Assembly (NCBI GenBank): GCA_018334615.1
Contig: JAGXLP010000026.1
Location: forward strand, 1-5,727
From: Candidatus Bipolaricaulota bacterium
GTDB lineage: Bacteria; Bipolaricaulota; Bipolaricaulia; M55B111
Length of the DNA: 5,727 nt
Direction of reading: 5' to 3'
Shown here: positions 1-5,727 of the stretch, one piece after another
Position numbering within the stretch: position 1 is the stretch's first letter
Layout of the letters: every line of letters starts with the position of its first letter
Translations under genes and position numbers: made by a program
Notes under the pieces: generated by a model
Database searches by the model: none
What the model was told of the DNA's origin: nothing
What the model saw: only the letters and a program-made list of their open reading frames with translations

Positions 1-2666
1 AATACCATTTTTACGGTATCGGAATCCCTTTCTTCCTCCTGAAACCCCATCTTTCTTGCCAGTTGAAGCATTGGTTTATTGTTCTTGAGGATGGTGGCGT
101 AGATGCTTCTAAGGCCTTTATCTTCGGCGACGCCGATAATAGAGTCCGTAAGTTTCTCTCCGAGTCCAAGTTTTTGCCAGGGATCTCCGACCACCACGGC
201 GTATTCACCGGTATATTGATCGGGACCGATAATGAGCCTCCCGACCCCAACCATTTTCTTGTCCTCGCCTTCACCCAATATACCTATAATTGCCATTTCT
301 CGTCTGTAGTCTATGTTGGTGTAGCGAGTCATCTCTTCGTGGGTAATTTCGGTTCTCGGGCCAAAAAATCTCTGTCGCCACGTCTTGTCGGAGAAGGAAT
401 CGAACAGTTCAAATTCCAACGGTTCGTCCTCCGGCCTAATTGGTCTGAGGGTCACGTTTCTTCCGTCGCTCAATCGCCAATCCTCTACGTATTCTCGTGG
501 ATAAGGTGAAATTGCCAGGTGCTCGTGGGACTTTTCAACTTGCTTGTCTTTGAAATCCTCGTCCAGAATTATCCTTGCATCCAGGGCCCTGAACGAACCG
601 TCGATGACAGCGAGTGGGTTGATGTCGATTTCCTTAATCTCCGGAAAGTCAATAATTAACTGGGAAAACCGGATCAGCTGTTTCTCAAGTTCGCGTATGT
701 TCGCACCTTTTCGTCCCCGATATCCTTTGAGCAACTGGTAGACTTTTGTATCCTCCATCAATCTGTGGGCCAACACTTGATTTAGTGGCGGAAAACCGGC
801 CGAGGTATCTTTGTAAAGTTCAACGCCCGTCCCTCCTCTACCGAATAGAATTGAAGCACCGAAAAGTGGATCTTTCTTGGAGCCAAGGATAAGCTCGTAG
901 TCCACGTTGGAGATCATCTTCTGGACAGTGACTCCAAGAACCTCCGCGGACGGTCTGTGGTTTTTGGCCCGGGATACGATCCTTTCATAGGCCTCTTTTA
1001 CCTCTTCCTTGTCCTGGAGGTTGAGTTCAACCCCACCTACGTCGGTTTTGTGGGTTATGTCGTGGGAATAGATCTTAAGGACGACCGGGTAGCCGATTTC
1101 GTACGCGAGATTTGCCGCCTGGTCAGGAGATTCAGCGACCTTGGTTGGAGAGGTGGGTATGTCATAAGTATCGAGAAATTTCTTTGACTCGACCTCCGTC
1201 AGGGTTGTCCTGTCCGCACTCAAGACCTTCCTTACCAATGCTTTAAGATGGTGGTGAGGAGGCTGGCTATTTGTTGGTAGTTCCTCCGGCGTCTCGTATA
1301 ACAATTCCAGATTCCTGGCGTAACGGTGCATATACATGTAAGCACTTATCGCCTGTTCAGGGGTAGGTCTTGTTGGTACGTCCGATTCTCTAAGGACCTG
1401 TCGGCCTTTATCGACTTCGCCGGCTCCCATAAACGATGTAACAATTGGCTTCTCGGTTTCCCCTGAAACATCTGCAACGGCTTTAGCGGCATCCTGCGCT
1501 GTGGCTTCACCCTGAGGTGCGTAAATAACGATAATGCCGTCCACGTTTTCGTCCTCGGCGCAGATCCTTATAGAATCCTTGTAACGGGAAGGACCTGCAT
1601 CTCCCAGTACGTCCACCGGATTCTTCTTGCTGGCCTGGGGAGGAAGAAGTTCGGTCAATTTTTCCTCCGTACTTGAAGATAAATCAGCTACTTTGCCGCC
1701 GGAGTCGAGTATAGCGTCCGTCGTCATTATGCCGGGACCACCGGCGTTGGTTATAATAGCCATACTTGGTCCATCCGGCAAGTTCTGTTTGCTTAGGGTC
1801 TCAGAGCTGCTGAAAAGGTCGTCCACGTCGGAAACCCTGGTGACGCCAGCTCGCTTGAAAGCGGCATCGTAAATTTGATCCTCCCCGGCAAGGGAACCCG
1901 TGTGGGAGGCAACAGCTTCTGCACTCTTCGAATACTTCCCCGCTTTGATAACAAGGATGGGTTTGGTTCGGGCAAATCCCCGCGCAGCGCTCATAAATTT
2001 TTCCGCGTTCTTAACCGTTTCCATATACATTATGATGCTGTTTGTCTTTGGATCCTGGCCGAAGTAGTCGATCAAATCGCCAAAGTCTATATCAAGCATA
2101 TTCCCGACTGAGACAAAAGCGCTAAAACCGACTTTGGCCTTGGTAGACCAATCTAAAATAGCGGATCCCATTGCTCCGCTCTGAGATAGAAATGCAACTT
2201 TACCGGCCGCTGGATCCTTGCGGAGGAAGGTTAGGTTTACGTTGTCTCCCGGTCTTATAGTGCCCAGGCAATTCGGTCCAAGGATTCTCATCTCGTGCTT
2301 TTTTCTCTTTTCCTCGATGGCATTTTCCAGTTTCTTCCCCTCGTCTCCAGTTTCACTGAAGCCTGCGGAGATAACGATTGCCGCCTCTATTCCCGACTTA
2401 CCGCATTCGTCCACGATATCAGGGACTGTTTTGGCGGGCGTGGCGATTACCGCCAAATCAACCTCGTTTTCTATTTCACTAACGCTGGAAAACGCTTCGA
2501 TATCCATTACCTCGTCTCTATTGATATTGACGGGGTAAATATCTCCTTCGAATAAATTAACGATATTTTCCATCAAAGTGTAGCCGACGGAGCCCTCTTT
2601 CTCGCTTGCTCCGATTACGGCTAAAGACTCCGGCTTGAAAATCTTATCCAATTTTTCAGCTGGCAT
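1..2666 (-). CDS. ADP-forming acetate/acyl-CoA synthetase fused to GNAT acetyltransferase (3' end missing)
   Basis: The minus-strand frame is open from ATG at 2666 to the window edge, giving 888 residues without a stop. Fusions of this kind are usually about 880-910 residues, so only a few are missing. Domains in order: CoA-binding Rossmann domain (about 8-135; VIGAS at 17-21, LGPNCLG at 129-135); succinyl-CoA-ligase-like domain (about 150-290; SQSGAMG at 161-167, then SHTGSLAG with His255, the phospho-histidine position of the alpha subunit); second CoA-ligase domain (about 300-450; NAGGPG at 307-312, NPVD at 349-352); ATP-grasp domain (about 489-705; HKTDVGG with His539, matching beta-subunit His71 of archaeal enzymes; DINP at 681-684); and GNAT domain (about 737 to the end; QKLGLG at 831-836 for acetyl-CoA binding, conserved Glu821). 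The family interconverts acyl-CoA + ADP + Pi with acid + CoA + ATP in the cytosol. The GNAT part resembles Pat, which acetylates AMP-forming acetyl-CoA synthetase. The exact acyl substrate and acetylation target are not shown by the sequence. Confidence 0.95.
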   Translation of the reverse strand, partial: MPAEKLDKIFKPESLAVIGASEKEGSVGYTLMENIVNLFEGDIYPVNINRDEVMDIEAFSSVSEIENEVDLAVIATPAKTVPDIVDECGKSGIEAAIVISAGFSETGDEGKKLENAIEEKRKKHEMRILGPNCLGTIRPGDNVNLTFLRKDPAAGKVAFLSQSGAMGSAILDWSTKAKVGFSAFVSVGNMLDIDFGDLIDYFGQDPKTNSIIMYMETVKNAEKFMSAARGFARTKPILVIKAGKYSKSAEAVASHTGSLAGEDQIYDAAFKRAGVTRVSDVDDLFSSSETLSKQNLPDGPSMAIITNAGGPGIMTTDAILDSGGKVADLSSSTEEKLTELLPPQASKKNPVDVLGDAGPSRYKDSIRICAEDENVDGIIVIYAPQGEATAQDAAKAVADVSGETEKPIVTSFMGAGEVDKGRQVLRESDVPTRPTPEQAISAYMYMHRYARNLELLYETPEELPTNSQPPHHHLKALVRKVLSADRTTLTEVESKKFLDTYDIPTSPTKVAESPDQAANLAYEIGYPVVLKIYSHDITHKTDVGGVELNLQDKEEVKEAYERIVSRAKNHRPSAEVLGVTVQKMISNVDYELILGSKKDPLFGASILFGRGGTGVELYKDTSAGFPPLNQVLAHRLMEDTKVYQLLKGYRGRKGANIRELEKQLIRFSQLIIDFPEIKEIDINPLAVIDGSFRALDARIILDEDFKDKQVEKSHEHLAISPYPREYVEDWRLSDGRNVTLRPIRPEDEPLEFELFDSFSDKTWRQRFFGPRTEITHEEMTRYTNIDYRREMAIIGILGEGEDKKMVGVGRLIIGPDQYTGEYAVVVGDPWQKLGLGEKLTDSIIGVAEDKGLRSIYATILKNNKPMLQLARKMGFQEEERDSDTVKMV

Positions 2667-2671
2667 ATTAA

Positions 2672-2679
2672 CCCCTCCT
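2672..2679 (-). promoter_or_regulatory. Ribosome binding site of the synthetase-GNAT gene
   Basis: Read on the minus strand, AGGAGGGG lies five bases before the ATG at 2664-2666. This strong Shine-Dalgarno match fixes the start. The resulting N-terminus (MPAEKLDKIFKPESLAVIG) is typical of the family, with the Rossmann glycine motif beginning near residue 17. Confidence 0.85.
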
Positions 2680-2739
2680 GAACGTTAAATGAGCCGCCCT
2701 TCTTCGGTATAAAGCTGGCATTTACTTGGAAATTGTGGA

Positions 2740-2747
2740 ATTATAAT
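2740..2747 (-). promoter_or_regulatory. Possible -10 element for the synthetase-GNAT gene
   Basis: The palindrome ATTATAAT gives a perfect TATAAT on the minus strand (2740-2745) and another on the plus strand (2742-2747). On the minus strand it would start transcription about 65 bases before the ATG, a reasonable leader. No good -35 hexamer sits 16-18 bases upstream; the nearest, TTGAGA (2768-2773), is 22 bases away. On the plus strand it would lie about 340 bases before the DUF445 start. The call rests on one hexamer and is tentative. Confidence 0.2.
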
Positions 2748-3075
2748 CATGAGTGTAGCCCGTTAGGTCTCAAATTAACTTCCTTTATTGTATGACTCCG
2801 ATCCTCTTTCGCAACCGTTGGAGGTTCATTGTGCTCGTGTTAGGGCCATTCTAAACCAAATATATCCTTGAAATGTATTATAAAGGTCCAGCGGTTTATT
2901 TGAAATGGTATGGATGGAGGATTTTTGATAGCCGCCCGGGAAAAAGATTTCAGGAACCTCTGTCTAATAGGGGAGCGGTTAGTTATACTTCATTTTGTTG
3001 GTTAGGGTTTATAGATTGAACAGAACGCTGGTTAAAATCAGAAGAGATAGGTCCTAGTTTTCATAAATAATAATT

Positions 3076-3082
3076 GGGTGGA
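3076..3082 (+). promoter_or_regulatory. Ribosome binding site that decides the DUF445 start
   Basis: GGGTGGA lies four bases before the ATG at 3087-3089. An in-frame GTG at 3078-3080 would lengthen the protein by three residues, but it overlaps this purine-rich site and has only AT-rich sequence before it. The ATG is therefore the better start. The site is a moderate match, with T replacing A in the GGAGG core. Confidence 0.6.
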
Positions 3083-3086
3083 ATTA

Positions 3087-4691
3087 ATGGATTTTAATTA
3101 TTATTTCGTTTTACTTCCTTTGGTGGCAGGCGTTATCGGTTATTCCACTAATTGGATTGCCATTAGAATGTTGTTCCGGCCCCTGAAAGAGAAAAGGTTT
3201 TTCGGTTGTCGAGTCCCGTTTACCCCCGGCCTCATCCCCAGACGAAGGGATGAGATAGCGGAAAATATTGGACAAGCTGTCGGGGCTCACTTACTAACCC
3301 CTTCTGCCCTCAAACAGAGACTGGATTCCCCCGGAGTCAAAAAACGACTGGAGGATGCTCTGGAAAGCTGGGTTATGGATTTTTTTCAGAGTGAACTGGG
3401 CTCCGTAATGGGAATCGTGCCCGATAAAGCCAGACCGAAACTGGAGAAGGGGTTTAATGTTCTGGCCGACAAAATGGAAGGCTGGCTAAACGATATGTTA
3501 ACAGGAGATAGTATGGAATTCTTCCTTCGACAAATGATAAGGAAGGGGTTCAACGTGTTATCTCAGAAGGAGGTCGGGGAGCTCGTTGAGCATTGGTCCT
3601 ACAGGGAGATATCCCTTAAATTGGGAAGCATCATTTCCGAGTTCACCGATAAGGAAGATACAGAAGAACTGATTGAGGAGTTCTGGATAAAAAAATTGGA
3701 CGAGATAAGTAAAAAAGGAGGGAAGCTGGAAGATTACCTTGGAGAGGAAATTAAACAACTTCTCATTGGACAAGTTGAGGCGAATCTTCCGCTTCTTATG
3801 AAGAAAGGAGCAGAGTTACTGGATAATCCAGAACTTCGGAAAAGGTTTAAGAATCTTGTTCTCGATTCCCTGGATGAAACTTTCCAACGCGAATTTAATG
3901 AAGACTCCGTCTGGGACCAGGTTAAGCGTGGCTTTCTGGAAACGCTAATCCTGCCTGAAGAGAGGTTAAATGAGAAAGTTGAGGAAATGATTGACCGGGG
4001 AGTTCCCAGGTTAATTGAGATTGCCGAGCGGGAGCAAGTTAGGCAGGAAGTTGCCGCTTCGGGAGTCGAATCGGTCAGAAAATTCTTAGAAAAGGACCTC
4101 TCGGAAATACTATCGTCTGACAGGGTGACAAAGAAATCGGCGAAGATCCTTACCGACATCTCCGTTGCCACGATTCAGAGTGAGAAAGTTCAGTCTTTCA
4201 TCCTCGAGGTTTTAATGGAAGTTCTAAAAAATTCAGAAGGGAAGAAACTTGACGAATTTGTCGAACTGGAGCCGAGTGAGGAAAAAGAGGCACTAATAAG
4301 GTCCATTAGTGATTACGTTATAGAAATACTTGGCTCGAAAGAGGTTCAGGCGGAACTTCACCGGGTTCTCAAGAAGAAGCTCGAAGGCTTAAGCGAGAAA
4401 AAGATTGGGAAGCTTTCTCGCTGGGTTGATCCCGGGCTGATTACCCCCTTTTCCGGCCTCGTTGTAGAGGAAATCATTGGGATCGTTTCCAGGCAAGGCT
4501 CAGAAATTATGAATGCTCTGGACGTACAGGAAATGGTAAGGGAAGAGGTAGATAGGTTTTCTACTGGGGAGGTTGAGCGGCTGGTTCTGGAGGTCACCGG
4601 AGACCAGTTTAGGGCAATTACCTGGTTTGGTGCTTTGATCGGCTTCGTTATAGGAATCATTCAGGTCTTGATACTTGTTGTGGGGGGATGA
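3087..4691 (+). CDS. DUF445 family membrane protein (YheB-like)
   Basis: This is a 534-residue protein of the DUF445 family, whose biochemical function is unknown. The N-terminus is the family hallmark: a membrane segment (about 5-26) running into GYSTNWIAIRMLFRP (18-32), then PFTPGLIPRRRDEIA (44-58). The C-terminus is the matching hallmark, TGDQFRAITWFGALIG, leading into a second membrane helix (about 511-532) and ending two residues later. Between them lie about 450 charged, helix-rich residues, probably on one face of the membrane, with a recurring Ser/Asp-x-x-Val-type helix start (near 81, 246, 344, 365, 417 and 479). It is longer than the roughly 380-residue YheB of Bacillus; the added length is in the helical middle. 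The stop codon is one base before lgt, which implies co-transcription and coupled translation. Family membership is firm; any role in the envelope is inferred from topology and neighbour only. Confidence 0.9.
   Translation: MDFNYYFVLLPLVAGVIGYSTNWIAIRMLFRPLKEKRFFGCRVPFTPGLIPRRRDEIAENIGQAVGAHLLTPSALKQRLDSPGVKKRLEDALESWVMDFFQSELGSVMGIVPDKARPKLEKGFNVLADKMEGWLNDMLTGDSMEFFLRQMIRKGFNVLSQKEVGELVEHWSYREISLKLGSIISEFTDKEDTEELIEEFWIKKLDEISKKGGKLEDYLGEEIKQLLIGQVEANLPLLMKKGAELLDNPELRKRFKNLVLDSLDETFQREFNEDSVWDQVKRGFLETLILPEERLNEKVEEMIDRGVPRLIEIAEREQVRQEVAASGVESVRKFLEKDLSEILSSDRVTKKSAKILTDISVATIQSEKVQSFILEVLMEVLKNSEGKKLDEFVELEPSEEKEALIRSISDYVIEILGSKEVQAELHRVLKKKLEGLSEKKIGKLSRWVDPGLITPFSGLVVEEIIGIVSRQGSEIMNALDVQEMVREEVDRFSTGEVERLVLEVTGDQFRAITWFGALIGFVIGIIQVLILVVGG
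4682..4687 (+). promoter_or_regulatory. Ribosome binding site of lgt, inside the end of the DUF445 gene
   Basis: A run of six G lies five bases before the ATG at 4693-4695 and overlaps the last codons of the DUF445 gene. It supports that ATG over the in-frame TTG codons at 4675 and 4678, which would add a non-family extension (MLWGDD) and overlap the upstream gene by 17 bases. The ATG start gives MNPIAFHIGP, the usual Lgt N-terminus. Confidence 0.6.
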
Positions 4692-4692
4692 T

Positions 4693-5493
4693 ATGAACCC
4701 AATCGCCTTCCATATTGGACCGTTATCAGTTCGGTGGTACGGGATTGCTTACGCTGTTGCCCTGGTTGTCAGTCTTAGGGTTTTACACCTCGAAACGGAT
4801 AGAAAGGGGCTTGGGCTCGACCTCACCGATTTAATTGATTTCGTCCTAATTGGGTTTCCTCTTGGATTACTAGGAGCCAGGATCTATTACGCCCTGTTTT
4901 ACTTCGACTACTTCCTCGATCACCCGCTTTTGCTGTTTGGAATAGGAGAGCAGGGGCAGTTTGGGCTGTCAGGTTTGGCCATACATGGAGGTCTGATTGG
5001 AGGATTAATTGGGCTGATAATTTTTGTTAAACTAAAGCGTGTGGGGTTCTGGGAGTTTGCCGATGCTCTGGCGCCAGGGTTGATACTGGGGCAGGCTATT
5101 GGCAGAGTTGGAAATTTCCTAAATGGTGACGCTTACGGTTTTCCCACTGATCTACCCTGGGGGGTTGTTTTTGGAACTAACACTGCCGCGGGTGCCAGGT
5201 TTCCCGATCAAAAGCTCCACCCGACCATGTTGTACGAATTAATGCTAAATCTTTTAATTTTCCTGGTTCTCTGGCGCTTGAGAACCAGGGAATATAGACG
5301 AGGGTTTATCGTGTCGCTCTACTTTATTTTATATTCCATCGGTCGCTCTTTTGTGAGTTTCTTCCGGGCGGGAAGCCTGTGGATAGGCCCGATAAGGGCG
5401 GCCCACTTAATTAGCATTTTGGTTGTGGGTGGATTTGGGTACTATATCTGGAGCAGGGGGCTCTATCGAAGAAGGGACTATTGCTCTGATTAA
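4693..5493 (+). CDS. lgt: Phosphatidylglycerol-prolipoprotein diacylglyceryl transferase
   Basis: Lgt moves the diacylglyceryl group of phosphatidylglycerol onto the lipobox cysteine of prolipoproteins in the cytoplasmic membrane, the first step of lipoprotein maturation. The 266-residue length is normal. Family marks, with E. coli equivalents: IGPLSVRWYG at 8-17 with Tyr16 (Tyr26); HGG at 98-100 with His98 (His103); the signature GRVGNFLNGDAYG at 137-149 with Arg138, Asn141 and Gly149 (Arg143, Asn146, Gly154); HPTMLYE at 176-182; and YSIGRSFVSFFR at 214-225 with Arg218 (Arg239). About seven hydrophobic segments span the protein. Two positions differ from E. coli: Asp146 replaces Glu151, and Ser222 replaces Glu243. 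The gene starts one base after the DUF445 stop (TGATATG) and ends one base from the convergent pyrG stop. Everything else is intact, so I expect an active enzyme. Confidence 0.96.
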   Translation: MNPIAFHIGPLSVRWYGIAYAVALVVSLRVLHLETDRKGLGLDLTDLIDFVLIGFPLGLLGARIYYALFYFDYFLDHPLLLFGIGEQGQFGLSGLAIHGGLIGGLIGLIIFVKLKRVGFWEFADALAPGLILGQAIGRVGNFLNGDAYGFPTDLPWGVVFGTNTAAGARFPDQKLHPTMLYELMLNLLIFLVLWRLRTREYRRGFIVSLYFILYSIGRSFVSFFRAGSLWIGPIRAAHLISILVVGGFGYYIWSRGLYRRRDYCSD

Positions 5494-5494
5494 T

Positions 5495-5727
5495 CTACCT
5501 GCCTGCGGCCTTTAGAAAACTGGAAAACAAAGGATGTGGCTCTTCCAGCCGGGAGTTAAATTCCGGATGGAATTGGACCCCGATAAACCAGGGATGCTGG
5601 TCGTACTCAACCACTTCAACTAACTGGCCGTCGAGTGAAGTTGCTGCAATCTTCATTCCTGCATCCTCGAAGACTTCCCGGTAATTGTTGTTAAATTCGT
5701 ATCGGTGTCGGTGTCGCTCCGTAATTT
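5495..5727 (-). CDS. pyrG: CTP synthase, C-terminal end (5' part beyond the window)
   Basis: Read on the minus strand, the frame is open from the right edge to TAG at 5495-5497 and encodes the last 76 residues of PyrG, a protein of about 535 residues. CTP synthase makes CTP from UTP, glutamine and ATP in the cytosol, the last step of pyrimidine nucleotide synthesis. The piece belongs to the class I glutamine amidotransferase domain. It has the CTP-synthase hallmark ERHRHRYEFN, then HPWFIGVQFHPEF, whose His (5567-5569) and Glu (5561-5563) complete the Cys-His-Glu triad. It ends in PHPLFSSFLKAAGR. The catalytic Cys and the whole synthetase domain are outside the window. The gene converges on lgt with a single base (5494) between the two stop codons. 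Confidence 0.95.
   Translation of the reverse strand, partial: ITERHRHRYEFNNNYREVFEDAGMKIAATSLDGQLVEVVEYDQHPWFIGVQFHPEFNSRLEEPHPLFSSFLKAAGR

Larger units (their letters stand above)
2667..3086. other. Divergent intergenic region without a convincing gene
   Basis: About 420 bases separate the starts of two divergently transcribed genes. I found no open frame with both a ribosome binding site and recognisable protein content, no tRNA-like fold with a T-arm motif, no strong hairpin followed by a T run, and no array of repeats. The region must hold the promoters of both flanking genes. It is visibly more AT-rich in places (2720-2750, 2850-2885, 2980-3075) than the coding sequence. By contrast the two other junctions in the window are one base long. 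Confidence 0.7.

Noticed and set aside
11..274. An 87-codon minus-strand frame at the left end
   Set aside because: It overlaps the GNAT domain in a different frame of the same strand and has no recognisable content.
63..2555. Several plus-strand open frames of 65-148 codons (for example 63-509, 957-1187, 1627-1872, 2218-2538)
   Set aside because: All lie opposite the synthetase-GNAT gene, whose protein shows every expected motif. The plus-strand translations resemble no family and look like antisense shadows.
2910..3005. A 31-codon plus-strand frame starting at ATG 2910 (or TTG 2925 after GGAGG at 2916-2920)
   Set aside because: The ATG lacks a ribosome binding site. The TTG has a fair one, but the 26-residue product is too short and unlike anything I know. 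Conservation in relatives would be needed to revive it.
3048..3056. Short inverted repeat TAGGTCCTA shortly before the DUF445 start
   Set aside because: Four-base arms around a single base occur often by chance, and no second copy is present to suggest an operator.
3558..4660. Minus-strand open frames opposite the DUF445 gene (3558-3773, 3734-4171, 4358-4660)
   Set aside because: Their translations are Ser/Arg/Phe-rich antisense products without domain motifs, and the DUF445 frame on the other strand is clearly the real one.
4675..4692. TTG start for lgt giving six extra residues
   Set aside because: The extension MLWGDD is not a family feature, and the ATG at 4693 has a G-rich ribosome binding site at proper spacing and gives the standard Lgt N-terminus.

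Overview
The window is from a bacterium. It carries lgt, which is confined to Bacteria, and a bacterial-type CTP synthase gene. Base composition is moderate (by eye, near 48% G+C) and looks even throughout, with no sign of recent transfer. I cannot name the phylum. A fused ADP-forming acyl-CoA synthetase with both phospho-histidines would suit an anaerobe or fermenter, but that is inference.

Layout. (1) Bases 1-2666, minus strand, hold almost all of a large fused protein: an ADP-forming acetyl-CoA synthetase (alpha and beta parts) followed by a GNAT acetyltransferase domain. Its last few codons lie beyond the left edge. (2) Bases 2667-3086 are a divergent intergenic stretch with no convincing gene. 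(3) Bases 3087-4691, plus strand, encode a DUF445 membrane protein of unknown function. (4) Bases 4693-5493, plus strand, encode Lgt, the prolipoprotein diacylglyceryl transferase, one base after the DUF445 stop, so the two probably form one translationally coupled unit. (5) Bases 5495-5727, minus strand, are the 3' end of pyrG (CTP synthase), convergent with lgt with one base between the stop codons.

How the genes work together. Only the DUF445-lgt pair looks like an operon, both products being membrane proteins. The synthetase-GNAT fusion links acyl-CoA/acyl-phosphate energy metabolism to possible lysine acetylation, and pyrG makes CTP; neither has an evident link to the pair. The gene content is mostly conserved housekeeping. 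I found no CRISPR array, mobile element, tRNA, rRNA or clear undescribed system. The points worth a second look are the intact double-histidine relay in the fusion, two active-site substitutions in Lgt, the DUF445 helical repeats and its coupling to lgt, and the roughly 420-base divergent spacer.
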